Shown: positions 16,122 to 24,677, counted from the first letter of the stretch. The stretch: DNA of 64,000 nucleotides from Pseudomonas linyingensis (GCF_900109175.1 NZ_FNZE01000017.1:30856-94855); one strand, 5' to 3'. Made by a program: numbers and translations. The notes: generated by a model not told the origin, from the sequence alone.

Positions 16122-17234
16122 ATGCCCGAATTACCCAATCGCCGCTGGATCCTGCAGAAGCGTCCCGCCGGTCTGGTGACCCTGGCCGATATCGAACTTC
16201 GCGAGGAGCCGTTGCGCCCGCTGCAGTCCGGTGAGGTACTGATCCGCAACCACTATCTGTCCATCGACCCGGCCATTCGTGACTGGATGTCCGAGCGGCC
16301 GAGTTACTTGCCCTCGATTCCCCTGGGCGCGGTGGTACGCAGCACCAGCCTCGGCGCGGTGGTCGAGAGCCGCCACCCGGCATTCAAGGCCGGCGACCTG
16401 GCCGTCGGCGTCAACGGCTGGGAAGACTTCTCCATCGCCAGCGGCGACCAGCTGATGTCGGTGCAGCCCATGTCGGGCGAGGCGGAGCAGTACTTTCTCA
16501 GCATCTACGGCGCGGTGGGCCTGACGGCCTACTTCGGCTTGCTGGAGAAGGGGCGGCCGCAGCCTGGCGAGACGGTGCTGGTCAGCGCCGCCGCTGGCGC
16601 GGTCGGTTCCCTGGTGGGGCAGATCGCCAGGCTCAAGGGCTGTCGCGCAGTCGGCATCGCCGGCTCCGAGGCAAAGTGTCGCTGGCTCGTCGACGAGCTG
16701 GGCTTCGATGCGGCGATCAACTACCGCACCAGCACTAACCTGCAGGAGGCCATTCGCGAGGCCTGCCCGAACGGGGTGGACGTCTACTTCGACAACGTCG
16801 GCGGCGAGGTACTGGACGCCGCGCTGATGACCCTCAACAAGAACGCCCGCATCGTGTTCTGCGGCGCCATCTCCGGCTACAACAGCCAGCAGTCGGTGCC
16901 GGGACCCTACAACTTCTGGCAGATCCTTGCCCGCACGGTGACGCTGGAAGGCTTTCTCGTCTCCGACTACTTCGACCGTTTCCCCGAGGCGATTGCCCAG
17001 GTCCGCCAGTGGCTGGCGGAGGGGAAGATCACCTTCCGCGAGCAGGTGGTCGACGGGTTGGAGCACTGCCTGGACACCTTCAATCTGCTGTTCGAGGGCG
17101 CCAACAACGGCAAGCTGATCGTCAGGCTCGATCCGGCACGACAGGCCAACGGGGAGGCTGGGCTGAGCCGCAGCCCCCTGAATCAAGCAACCGAGGCGGC
17201 CGTACTGGCCGCCACACAGGAGGTGACACGATGA
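16122..17234 (+). CDS. NADP-dependent medium-chain oxidoreductase, zinc-independent (leukotriene B4 12-hydroxydehydrogenase type)
   Basis: A 370-residue MDR-family enzyme. The N-terminus NRRWILQKRPAG and the HYLSIDPAIRDWMSE block are typical of the PTGR/curcumin-reductase group, which reduces alpha,beta-unsaturated ketones with NADPH. The nucleotide site is VSAAAGAVGSLVGQIA (about residues 150-165), followed by GIAGSEAKC and the FDNVGGEVLD strand. No structural zinc cysteines are present. GAAGGAG stands 8 nt before ATG 16122. Its stop overlaps the ATG of the VOC gene (ATGA). A role in saturating a ring enone is plausible. Confidence 0.87.
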   Translation: MPELPNRRWILQKRPAGLVTLADIELREEPLRPLQSGEVLIRNHYLSIDPAIRDWMSERPSYLPSIPLGAVVRSTSLGAVVESRHPAFKAGDLAVGVNGWEDFSIASGDQLMSVQPMSGEAEQYFLSIYGAVGLTAYFGLLEKGRPQPGETVLVSAAAGAVGSLVGQIARLKGCRAVGIAGSEAKCRWLVDELGFDAAINYRTSTNLQEAIREACPNGVDVYFDNVGGEVLDAALMTLNKNARIVFCGAISGYNSQQSVPGPYNFWQILARTVTLEGFLVSDYFDRFPEAIAQVRQWLAEGKITFREQVVDGLEHCLDTFNLLFEGANNGKLIVRLDPARQANGEAGLSRSPLNQATEAAVLAATQEVTR

Positions 17235-17764
17235 GCACGGTAAAAAATGCACTGTCCGGGCTGGGCACGATCATGCAGCTGGCCTGGGTGCCGAAGGATT
17301 TCGACGCGGCGCTCCGCTACTGGACCGAGACCATGGGAGTCGGTCCGTTCTTCCACCTCAAGCATATCCAGACCGAGGCCACGCATTACCGTGGCCAGCC
17401 GGTCGACCTGGATTTCTCGGTGGCGATCGCCTACTGGGGCGACATGCAGATCGAGCTGATTCGCCAGCACAACGACGCACCATCGATCTACAAGACCTGG
17501 CTCGACGCCGGCCGCGAGGGCATGCACCACGTCTGTCTGATGGTCGACAGCATGGAGCAGGCGCGCGCCACCTGTCGCGCAGCCGGGGCGGAGGTGATGC
17601 AGGAGGTCTGGTTGCCGGGCGGGGGCGAGGCGATCTACGTGGACGCCGGCGGCGAGCTGATCGAGCTGATCGATTTCCCCAAAGAGCACTACGCCTTCTT
17701 CGACCTGATGAAGAACGCGGCGGCGCAATGGGATGGCTGCAATCCGCTGCGAGTCGTCGATTGA
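17231..17764 (+). CDS. VOC-superfamily protein (glyoxalase fold)
   Basis: A 177-residue protein with MQLAWVPKDFDAALRYWTE opening the first VOC module and GMHHVCLMVDSMEQAR opening the second; IYVDAGGELIELIDF is the terminal strand with the metal-ligand glutamate. AGGAGG lies about 9 nt before ATG 17231, and the start overlaps the upstream stop by four bases. It differs from the VOC protein at 1532 in having the shorter N-terminal strand and the GVGPFFHL motif seen in methylmalonyl-CoA-epimerase-like members. The substrate is unknown. Confidence 0.8.
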   Translation: MSTVKNALSGLGTIMQLAWVPKDFDAALRYWTETMGVGPFFHLKHIQTEATHYRGQPVDLDFSVAIAYWGDMQIELIRQHNDAPSIYKTWLDAGREGMHHVCLMVDSMEQARATCRAAGAEVMQEVWLPGGGEAIYVDAGGELIELIDFPKEHYAFFDLMKNAAAQWDGCNPLRVVD

Positions 17765-17906
17765 CCGACAGCGGCGAGGGAGCGGCGTGGCTCCCGTGGG
17801 CGTAACCGGTGATCTGGCGATCGCTTCGGTAGGCCCCGCAAACAAGGTTTCACCGTGGCAAGTGTCGGGCAGGCGCCGGAGCAGGGGGCGTTGCTCGACA
17901 CGCATA

Positions 17907-17917
17907 AATAACAAAAA
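17907..17917 (+). promoter_or_regulatory. Hfq/Crc-type AANAANAA tract before the second DUF1329 gene
   Basis: AATAACAAAAA, immediately before the CAGGAGAGG ribosome binding site. Confidence 0.5.
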
Positions 17918-17932
17918 CAGGAGAGGCACCAC

Positions 17933-19306
17933 ATGAAGCAATTGATGCGTAATGTCGTGGCAATCGCCGTGGCCGGAGGCTGTGCCGCCTTGGCTCATGC
18001 CGCAGCAACCCCGGAGCAGATCGGCCAGATCGGCAAGACTTACCTGCCCTGGGGGGCGGAGCAGGCGGGCAATGCCGACGGCAGCATTCCGGCCTATACC
18101 GGCCCGATCAAGCAGCCAGCCAGCTACGACACGAAGAATCCGGGTATCCGTCCTGATCCGTTCGCCAACGAGAAGCCGCTGTTCTCCATCTCCAGCCAGA
18201 ACATGACCCAGTATGCCGACCAGATCTCCGAAGGCATGCAGGCGATGCTGCGCAAGTACCCGACCTTCCGCATGGATGTCTATCCGTCCCACCGCACGGC
18301 GGCCTATCCGGAGTACTTTCAGAAAAATGCCGTGAAGAACGCCAGCGAATGTCGGACGAAGAATGATGAACTGGGTCTTGAAGGCTGCTACGGCGGCACC
18401 CCGTTCCCGTTCCCGAAGACCGGCAACGAGGTCATGTGGAACCGCTTGCTGAAGTTCGACCAGTTTGCCTTTGAAACCCGTGCCTTCACCACCAGCCTGG
18501 TCGATACGCGCGGCACTCGCACGGTGACTGGCGTGTCGAGCATGCAGATCCAGTATCCGATCTTCGATCCCCAGCGTACCGGGCCGATCGGCGACAAGGA
18601 AATCTACGAGATGCTGCGCGTCGACTTCCTCGACCCGGCACGCAAGAACGGCGAGAAGATCGTCGTGCACGACTCCATCGACATGGTGGATCAGGGCCGG
18701 CGTGCCTGGCAGTACCTGCCCGGACAGCGCCGCGTCAAGTTGGCCCCCGACATTGCCTATGACACGCCCAGCCCGACCAGTGGTGGTGTGACGACGACTG
18801 ATGAACTGGCGATCTTCTACGGTGCGCTGGATCGCTATAACTTCAAGCTGCACGGCAAGAAGGAAATGTACATCCCCTACAACACCTACAAGATCCGGGA
18901 TCCCAACGTGTGCCCGGATACCATGGCCGAAACCAAGAATCACCTGAATCCTGACTGCATGCGCTGGGAGAAGCACCGGGTCTGGGTCGTCGAGGCAACC
19001 CTCAAGGAAGGTCAGCGCCATATCTATCCGCGCCGGATGATCTATCTGGATGAGGATCTCTACAGCGTGGGCATCAGTGACAACTTCGACCGTGCCGGGC
19101 AGATCTACCGGGTCAACCATAGCCTGCCGATCACCTTCTACGAGGGCACCGGGCACATGACCGACGAAGCGGTCACCTATGACCTGGCCAATGGTGCCTA
19201 CCACCGCCAGCAGAACGCCACCATGGGCGGCGGCTGGGTCGTGACTTCGCCCCGTCCGGACAATCACTTCAGTCCTGCCGCCATGACTGGCGGCGGCATT
19301 CGCTAA
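17933..19306 (+). CDS. DUF1329 envelope protein, copy 2
   Basis: A 457-residue protein with a signal peptide (hydrophobic core VVAIAVAGGCAAL, cleavage after AHA) and the DUF1329 blocks NADGSIPAYTGPI, FRMDVYPSHRTA, GQRRVKLAPDIAYDTPSP and KEMYIPYNTYK. It is clearly homologous to the protein at 5874 over its whole length, with the most divergence in the middle and near the C-terminus (THNPHEF versus GHMTDEA). The cluster thus keeps two versions, each beside its own set of oxidoreductase genes. The likely location is the periplasm or the inner face of the outer membrane. Confidence 0.85.
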   Translation: MKQLMRNVVAIAVAGGCAALAHAAATPEQIGQIGKTYLPWGAEQAGNADGSIPAYTGPIKQPASYDTKNPGIRPDPFANEKPLFSISSQNMTQYADQISEGMQAMLRKYPTFRMDVYPSHRTAAYPEYFQKNAVKNASECRTKNDELGLEGCYGGTPFPFPKTGNEVMWNRLLKFDQFAFETRAFTTSLVDTRGTRTVTGVSSMQIQYPIFDPQRTGPIGDKEIYEMLRVDFLDPARKNGEKIVVHDSIDMVDQGRRAWQYLPGQRRVKLAPDIAYDTPSPTSGGVTTTDELAIFYGALDRYNFKLHGKKEMYIPYNTYKIRDPNVCPDTMAETKNHLNPDCMRWEKHRVWVVEATLKEGQRHIYPRRMIYLDEDLYSVGISDNFDRAGQIYRVNHSLPITFYEGTGHMTDEAVTYDLANGAYHRQQNATMGGGWVVTSPRPDNHFSPAAMTGGGIR

Positions 19307-19337
19307 CCGGGACGAACTGTTTGGCAGGTGTAGTCAG

Positions 19338-19366
19338 GGCACCGCACGGTATCTCCGTGCGGTGCC
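19338..19366 (+). other. Perfect 12-bp intercistronic hairpin
   Basis: GGCACCGCACGG (19338-19349) pairs with CCGTGCGGTGCC (19355-19366), loop 5 nt, between DUF1329 copy 2 and the SDR at 19397. No T-tract. Confidence 0.65.
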
Positions 19367-19396
19367 AACCACATAGAACAATGACAAGAGGCTGTT

Positions 19397-20215
19397 ATGC
19401 ACACTTCCAACAAGCTGAACGGCAAAGTTGCGGTGGTGCTCGGCGCGGCTGGGCGCGACAACATGGGGCAGGTCATCGCCCGTCGTTTCAGGGATGAAGG
19501 CGCCACGGTGATCGTCGCTGGCCGCCACGGCGACGAGCTGGCGCGCCTGGCTGACGAGATCGGCGGCTATGCCAAGACTTGCGATATCACCGATCGCCAA
19601 CAAGTGCTCGACCTGTTCACTTTTGCCAAGGACAAGGGCGGGCGCGTGGATATCGCGGTCAACGCCACCGGCTGGGGCCTGCTGCGTCCCTTCCTGGAAA
19701 CCAGCGTGGATGAGCTCAAGCGCATGAGCGACCTGCAGTTCGTCGGCCCCTTCCTGTTCTGCCAGGCCGCCGTGGAGGCCATGGAGCAGGGCGGCTCGAT
19801 CATCCAGATCAGCTCGGCAACCGCCACCATCATGTTCCACGATCACGCCGCCTATATGGGCACCAAGGCGGGTACCGACCACGTGATCCGTTGCGTGGCC
19901 AACGAGTTTGGCGAGCGCGGCATCCGCGCCAACTCCATCTCGCCGGGGGTCACCGACACGCCGATGACCGCCGCCGCCAAGGAAGTGCCGGGGCTGTTCG
20001 AGGCCTTTGCCTCAGGGTATCCGTTGCAGCGCATCGGCACTTCCGAAGACATCGCTGCCGCCGCCGTCTGGCTGGCCAGCGACGAATGTTTCATGACTGG
20101 GCAGAACCTGCAGGTCAACGGCGGGCTTACCCTGCGCCGCAATCCGATGAAGCACGAGATAGAGGCGTCCGTGCAGGCCGCCGCCCAAGCACTTGGACAG
20201 GAGCAGACGGCATGA
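19397..20215 (+). CDS. SDR-family oxidoreductase with an atypical cofactor loop
   Basis: A 272-residue SDR. The glycine loop reads LGAAGRDNMGQVIA, lacking the usual Thr and spacing of TGxxxGxG, and AGRHGDEL after beta-2 carries Arg, suggesting NADPH. NATGW replaces NNAG. The catalytic pair is Tyr153-Lys157 (AYMGTK). The C-terminus has FMTGQNLQVNGG and a 25-residue tail. AGAGG lies 5 nt before ATG 19397, and the stop overlaps the next ATG (ATGA). It probably acts as a reductase in the pathway. Confidence 0.82.
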   Translation: MHTSNKLNGKVAVVLGAAGRDNMGQVIARRFRDEGATVIVAGRHGDELARLADEIGGYAKTCDITDRQQVLDLFTFAKDKGGRVDIAVNATGWGLLRPFLETSVDELKRMSDLQFVGPFLFCQAAVEAMEQGGSIIQISSATATIMFHDHAAYMGTKAGTDHVIRCVANEFGERGIRANSISPGVTDTPMTAAAKEVPGLFEAFASGYPLQRIGTSEDIAAAAVWLASDECFMTGQNLQVNGGLTLRRNPMKHEIEASVQAAAQALGQEQTA

Positions 20216-20685
20216 GCCAGACCAAAACTCTGCAGATCACCACCAGCCATGAGTTCGACGCGCCCGCTGACGTGGTCTGGACGCTGCTCGAGGACTTTGC
20301 CCAGATCGAGCGCTGGTGGCCGAAGGACGAGCCTGCGGTAAGTATCCAGCGCGTCGAGCTGGAGGGGGAGGGCATCGGCCTGATTCGCCATATCTACAAC
20401 CACGGCTTTCCTGCCCCGGTCAGTGAGCGCCTGGACTTTCAGGACCCGGCAAACCTGGTCTATCGGCTGTCCATCGTCGGCGAGCGGCCTGCCGGCCTAC
20501 TCGGCTATCAGGCCACCGGGCGCATCGAGCGCCTGCCTGGCGAGCGTTCGCGGCTGAACTACTGTGGCGAATTCAGCACCGAGCCGGGGCGCGAGGCGGA
20601 GGCCGAGGCATTCCTGAGAGGGGCCTATGCCCTGATGTTCAAGGGCCTGGCGCAGGCTGCAGCCCGGGAGGCATCCGTCAGCTGA
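20212..20685 (+). CDS. SRPBCC-family (START-like) protein
   Basis: A 157-residue protein of the polyketide-cyclase/START-like fold. It has SHEFDAPADVVWTLLEDFAQ at the start, a WWPKDEPAV loop, the long beta-sheet through VYRLSIVGERPAG and RLNYCGEFST, and a C-terminal amphipathic helix YALMFKGLAQAA. The fold makes a hydrophobic ligand cavity, and relatives are cyclases, binding proteins or small hydrolases. Translation is coupled to the SDR by ATGA overlap. Direct function is unknown; binding of a hydrophobic intermediate fits the context. Confidence 0.78.
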   Translation: MSQTKTLQITTSHEFDAPADVVWTLLEDFAQIERWWPKDEPAVSIQRVELEGEGIGLIRHIYNHGFPAPVSERLDFQDPANLVYRLSIVGERPAGLLGYQATGRIERLPGERSRLNYCGEFSTEPGREAEAEAFLRGAYALMFKGLAQAAAREASVS

Positions 20686-20748
20686 GCAGGCGGCGCCTGA
20701 GTCGTGTCGGGCCGTTCTGTGGATTGGCAGAAAAAAACAGCGCAGGGC

Positions 20749-20800
20749 TTGCTCAATGGCTGAGCCCTCTATATCTTTAAAAACAATCCTGTCGGTTTTA
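20749..20800 (+). promoter_or_regulatory. Promoter and operator C of the 2-oxo-acid dehydrogenase-type operon
   Basis: TTGCTC (20749-20754) and TATCTT (20772-20777) are 17 bp apart. Operator C, AAAAAC-AATCCTGTCG-GTTTTA (20779-20800), follows the -10 immediately, again over the expected transcription start. Confidence 0.6.
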
Positions 20801-20875
20801 AGCTGATTCCGTCAGCCACAGCCGCGGCCCAAGACACAACAAAGACAACAACTAGCTCACCTGGGCGAGGTAACC

Positions 20876-21862
20876 ATGAAAGACCCCAAGACCCCCGATG
20901 CGGCGGTATTGCTGGATATCTACCGCAAGGCCCATCTGATCAAGACTGCCGATGACCGCTTCATCGAGCTGATCAAGGCCGGCCAGATCGCCTCTCCGTA
21001 CTACTCGACCCGTGGCCAGGAGCTGATTCCGGCGGCGGTGTCGGTCAACCTGCGCGCCGACGACTACGTCATCACCACCTACCGCGGCATTCACGACCAG
21101 CTCGCCAAGGGCATCCCGCTGCGGCCCTTCGTGGCCGAGTTCATGGGCCGTGCGACCGGTACCTGCAAGGGCAAGGGCGGGCCGATGCACATCACCCATC
21201 TGGCGTCCGGTCTGCCGGTGACCACCGGGGTGGTCGGCTCCGGCCTGCCGATCGCCAACGGTCTGGCCTGGGCGGCGCAGTTGAAGAAGACCGGCCAGGT
21301 CACCGTGTGCAACTTCGGCGATGGCGCCAGCAACATCGGGGCCTTCCACGAGGCGCTCAACCTGGCGTCGGTGTGGAAGCTGCCGGTGGTGTTCGTCTGC
21401 CAGAACAACGGCTACGCCGAGCACACCAAGTACGAATACGGCACCGGTGCCCATGCCATTGTCGATCGCGCCATCGGCTACGGCATGCACGGCATCCAGT
21501 GCAACGGCAACGACGCGGTGGAGATGTGGGGGGCGGCGCACGAGGCGATCGAGCGCGCGCGCAGCGGCCAGGGTCCGACCCTGATCGAGGCCAAGACCTT
21601 CCGCTTCCGTGGCCACCTGCTCGGTGACGACAGCCACTACATCGCCAAGGATGAAATGGCCGCGGCCATCGCCGCCGACCCGATGCCGGCGCTGCGCGCC
21701 TGGCTGATCGAGCAGGGCCATGCCAGCGACCTGGCGCTGGCGGAGATCGACAACACCAACCGCGAACAATTCGAGGATGCCGTCCAGTTCGGTCTGGCCA
21801 GTCCCTATCCCGACGTTTCCGAGCTGCAGCTGGACGTCTATGCCGAGGAGGTCCGCGCATGA
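20876..21862 (+). CDS. Thiamine-diphosphate E1 component, alpha subunit (acetoin/pyruvate dehydrogenase type)
   Basis: A 328-residue E1 alpha protein. The thiamine-diphosphate motif starts with GDGASN at residues 148-153 and ends with Asn177-Asn178 (VCQNNGYAEH). The N-terminal Tyr-Ser-Thr-Arg-Gly-Gln-Glu segment (STRGQE) and TYRGIHD match E1 alpha of acetoin dehydrogenase-like complexes. By family it decarboxylates a 2-oxo acid, or cleaves an alpha-diketone or acyloin, and transfers the acyl unit to lipoyl. The leader has an AACAACAAC-like tract with one mismatch. The stop overlaps the E1 beta start (ATGA). Confidence 0.9.
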   Translation: MKDPKTPDAAVLLDIYRKAHLIKTADDRFIELIKAGQIASPYYSTRGQELIPAAVSVNLRADDYVITTYRGIHDQLAKGIPLRPFVAEFMGRATGTCKGKGGPMHITHLASGLPVTTGVVGSGLPIANGLAWAAQLKKTGQVTVCNFGDGASNIGAFHEALNLASVWKLPVVFVCQNNGYAEHTKYEYGTGAHAIVDRAIGYGMHGIQCNGNDAVEMWGAAHEAIERARSGQGPTLIEAKTFRFRGHLLGDDSHYIAKDEMAAAIAADPMPALRAWLIEQGHASDLALAEIDNTNREQFEDAVQFGLASPYPDVSELQLDVYAEEVRA

Positions 21863-22854
21863 GCGAAGTCAAGGCACGCCGAATGAACATGTCGCAGGCC
21901 ATCGCCATGGCCATGTACGACGCCATGGAGCTGGATTCCAGCGTGATTGCCCTCGGCGAGGACATCGCCGATCCGCAGGGCGGCGGGGTGTTCAAGTGCA
22001 CCGCCGGCCTGTCCGACCGCTTCGGCACCGAGCGGGTACGCTCCACGCCGATCGCCGAGCAGGCCATCATGGGCGCCGCGGTGGGCGCTGCGCTGGCCGG
22101 CATGCGCCCGGTCGCCGAGATCATGCTGATGAACTTCATCACCGTGGCCATGGACCAGGTGGTCAACCACGCCGCCAAGCTGCGCTTCATGACCGGCGGG
22201 CAGACCCACGTGCCGCTGACCATCCGCACCGCCACCGGGGCCGGCTTCGGCACGGGCGGCCAGCATGCCGACTACCTCGAGGCCTGGTTTGCCCATACCG
22301 CCGGCATCAAGGTGGTGGCGCCGTCGACCCCGGCGGATGCCTACGGCCTGCTGCTGTCGTGCATCTTCGACGACGATCCCTGCCTGTTCGTCGAGAGCCT
22401 GCCGCTGTACTTCGCCATGGGCGAGGCGCCGGTGGCCGGCGAGCGCATTCCTCTGGGCAAGGCCAAGGTGGTCCGCGAGGGCAGCGACATCACCGTGGTC
22501 AGCTACAGCCGCACCATGGTCGAGGTGCAGGCCGTGGCCAAGGAGCTGGAGAAACAGAACATCTCGGTAGAGGTCATCGACCTCCGCAGCATCGTGCCGC
22601 TCGACATGGACACCGTGCTGGCCTCGGTAGCCAAGACCGGCCGCCTGGTGGTAGCCCACGAAGCCCAGGTGGACTTTGGCGTGGGGGCGGAGATCGCCAC
22701 CCGCGTGCATCGCGAGCTGTTCGGGCAGCTGCGCGCGCCGGTCGGCCGCGTCGGTGCTGCGCGCTCGCCGGTGCCGTTCTCCAAGGCACTGGAAGACGCC
22801 TTCATTCCAACCAAGCAACGCATCACCGCTGCGATTCTCGAAACCCTTCGTTAA
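21859..22854 (+). CDS. Thiamine-diphosphate E1 component, beta subunit
   Basis: A 331-residue transketolase-like pyrimidine-domain protein with MSQAIAMAMYDAMELDSSVI, GEDIADPQGGGVF and the STPIAEQAIMGAAVGAALAG block (conserved Glu activating the thiamine ring), then the C-terminal domain SYSRTMVEV and EVIDLRSIVPLD. It forms the alpha2-beta2 E1 with the preceding gene and is translationally coupled to it. The length is normal for the family. Confidence 0.9.
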   Translation: MSEVKARRMNMSQAIAMAMYDAMELDSSVIALGEDIADPQGGGVFKCTAGLSDRFGTERVRSTPIAEQAIMGAAVGAALAGMRPVAEIMLMNFITVAMDQVVNHAAKLRFMTGGQTHVPLTIRTATGAGFGTGGQHADYLEAWFAHTAGIKVVAPSTPADAYGLLLSCIFDDDPCLFVESLPLYFAMGEAPVAGERIPLGKAKVVREGSDITVVSYSRTMVEVQAVAKELEKQNISVEVIDLRSIVPLDMDTVLASVAKTGRLVVAHEAQVDFGVGAEIATRVHRELFGQLRAPVGRVGAARSPVPFSKALEDAFIPTKQRITAAILETLR

Positions 22855-22873
22855 CGAACAGGATGGGATAGCC

Positions 22874-23104
22874 ATGACTACGCAAATTCTTCTTCCCAAG
22901 CTGGGTTTCTCGATGAACGAGGCGGTGCTCGTCGAGTGGATGGCCGAGGACGGTGCCCAGGTGAGCAAGGGCCAGCCGCTGTACGCCATCGAAAGCGAGA
23001 AGTCGCTGCAGGAAATCGAGGCGCCGGCCGATGGCACGCTGCGGATCATCGAGCAGGCAGGCGAGACCTATGAAATCGGCACCGTCATCGGGGAGATTGC
23101 CTGA
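22874..23104 (+). CDS. Free-standing lipoyl-domain protein
   Basis: A complete 76-residue biotinyl/lipoyl domain with the lipoylation site Lys43 in ESEKS and the hairpin glycines of a normal domain (GFSMNEAV; DGTLRIIEQAGE; IGTVIGEIA). In most 2-oxo-acid dehydrogenase complexes this domain is the N-terminal part of E2; here it is a separate protein. AGGATG precedes ATG 22874, and its stop overlaps the E2 start (TGATG), so the two are made together. Confidence 0.88.
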   Translation: MTTQILLPKLGFSMNEAVLVEWMAEDGAQVSKGQPLYAIESEKSLQEIEAPADGTLRIIEQAGETYEIGTVIGEIA

Positions 23105-23865
23105 TGACTGCGGCTGAGAAAGCACCGGTCGCCTGGCCTGACAATCTGCCGCCGATGCCGGCCGTGGACTTCAGCCAGTTCGGCCCGATCGAAACGGTCG
23201 ATCTGTCCCGCTATCAGCTGCTTACCGGTGCATTTCTCGGCCGCAACTGGGTGCAGATACCCCATGTCACCCACCATGACGAGGCCGAGATCGATGCGCT
23301 GGACGAGCATCGCCGCCAGTTGGGTAACGACCTGGGCATCAAGCTGACGCCGTTGCCGTTCCTGATCAAGGCGCTGGTCAATGCGCTCAAGGCGTTTCCC
23401 AAGTTCAACGCCTCCCTGTCGCCGGATGGCAAGCGATTGGTACTCAAGCAGTATTTCCATGTCGGCGTTGCTGTCGATACTGATAACGGGCTGCTGGTGC
23501 CGGTGATCCAGCACTGCGACCGCAAGTCGATAGCCGAAATTGCCAGCGAGCTGGCCGAGAAGTCGGCGCGGGCGCGCAGCAAGGGCTTGCCGATCACGGA
23601 AATGTCGGGTGGCTGCATGACCATCAGCTCCTTGGGCTCGATTGGCGGCACCGCCTTCACACCGATCATCAATGCGCCTGAAGTGGCGATCCTCGGCGTG
23701 ACCCGGGTGACGGAGCGTCTGGCCATGGTGGAGGGCAAGGTGGTGGTGAAGCATCTGTTGCCGCTGTCGCTGAGCTACGACCATCGGGTCATCAATGGGG
23801 CCGATGCGGCGCGCTTCTGCCGTTTCGTCGCCGAGCAACTGGCAGATCCCACGCTGCTGGTCTGA
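23104..23865 (+). CDS. 2-oxo-acid dehydrogenase E2 catalytic core without lipoyl domain
   Basis: A 253-residue acyltransferase core. It begins with the linker PAVDFSQFGPIETVDLSR that normally follows the E1/E3-binding domain, then HRNW-like GRNWVQIPHVTHHDEAEI, and ends with SYDHRVINGADAARF. The catalytic His227 is present; Asn231 replaces the Asp of HxxxDG, a substitution I recall from Pseudomonas AceF as well. No lipoyl domain and no recognisable peripheral-subunit-binding domain are encoded, so partner docking must differ from the standard complex. No E3 gene is visible in the window. Confidence 0.87.
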   Translation: MTAAEKAPVAWPDNLPPMPAVDFSQFGPIETVDLSRYQLLTGAFLGRNWVQIPHVTHHDEAEIDALDEHRRQLGNDLGIKLTPLPFLIKALVNALKAFPKFNASLSPDGKRLVLKQYFHVGVAVDTDNGLLVPVIQHCDRKSIAEIASELAEKSARARSKGLPITEMSGGCMTISSLGSIGGTAFTPIINAPEVAILGVTRVTERLAMVEGKVVVKHLLPLSLSYDHRVINGADAARFCRFVAEQLADPTLLV

Positions 23866-23885
23866 AGGGTAATGGAGTGCAAGCA

Positions 23886-24677
23886 ATGAACAATAACAAT
23901 AGAGCAAGCGTGCAGGACCAGTTCTCTCTGGAGGGCCGCGTCGCCTTGGTCACCGGGGCCGGCACCGGGCTGGGTGCCCACTTTGCCCGGGTGCTGGCCC
24001 AGGCAGGGGCCAAGGTGGCCTGCGTGGCTCGGCGCCTGGACCGGGTCGAGGCGGTGGCTGCGGATATCCGCGCCCAGGGTGGCGAGGCCTTCGCCTGCGT
24101 CTTGGATGTCACGGATGGCGCCTCCATCAAGCAGGCCTTCGACAGTGTCGAGCGCCACCTTGGCCTGATCGATGTGCTGGTCAACAATGCCGGGCTGTCC
24201 GATCCGGCGCCCTTCGAGGAAATGAGCCGCACGCAGTGGACGTCCCTGCTGGATGCCAACCTCTCCGGCCCGTTCTTCGTCGCCCAGGAAATGGCCAAGC
24301 GTTTGATCGTTGCCGGCAAACCCGGCTCGATCATCAATATCGCCTCCATCCTCGGTCATCTGGCCAAAGACAAGTTCGTGAACTACGGCACGACCAAGGC
24401 AGGCCTGATTCACATGACTCAGTATATGGCGCTGGATCTGATACCCTATTCAATCAGAGTCAACGCTCTGGCCCCGGGGTATTTTCCCAGCGAAATGACC
24501 AACCCTTTCTATGAGTCGGAAGTCGGCAAGCGCGAAATCGCCAGCCTGCCGCCCAAGCGCCTTGGGCGCCATGAAGAGCTGGATGGGCCGTTGTTGCTGC
24601 TGGCCAGCAACGCTTCTTCCTATATGAGTGGCAGCGTCGTGACCGTGGATGCGGGGCATTCGATTCGTCTGTCCTGA
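23886..24677 (+). CDS. Short-chain dehydrogenase/reductase (SDR), NADP-type
   Basis: A 263-residue SDR with VTGAGTGLG, Arg residues after beta-2 (CVARRLDR; NADPH preference), NNAGL, and Tyr167-Lys171 (NYGTTK). The C-terminal SGSVVTVDAGHSI is typical. ATG 23886 is used; GGAG lies 8 nt upstream. The first codons encode MNNNN and contain AACAATAACAAT (23889-23900), so an A-rich Hfq/Crc-type tract lies inside the coding start. It is the last gene of the 20.9-24.7 kb operon and is followed by a terminator-like hairpin. Confidence 0.87.
   Translation: MNNNNRASVQDQFSLEGRVALVTGAGTGLGAHFARVLAQAGAKVACVARRLDRVEAVAADIRAQGGEAFACVLDVTDGASIKQAFDSVERHLGLIDVLVNNAGLSDPAPFEEMSRTQWTSLLDANLSGPFFVAQEMAKRLIVAGKPGSIINIASILGHLAKDKFVNYGTTKAGLIHMTQYMALDLIPYSIRVNALAPGYFPSEMTNPFYESEVGKREIASLPPKRLGRHEELDGPLLLLASNASSYMSGSVVTVDAGHSIRLS
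23889..23900 (+). promoter_or_regulatory. Hfq/Crc-type AANAANAA tract inside the first codons of SDR 23886
   Basis: AACAATAACAAT gives two overlapping matches directly after the ATG. Confidence 0.45.

Noticed and set aside
17183..19267. Minus-strand open frame of about 690 codons opposite DUF1329 copy 2 and the VOC gene
   Set aside because: Same reason: composition-driven antisense frame without start signal or domain.
23782..23799. Asn231 in place of Asp in the HxxxDG motif of the E2 core as a sign of inactivity
   Set aside because: As far as I recall the same HRVING form occurs in active Pseudomonas AceF, so it is not evidence of a broken enzyme.
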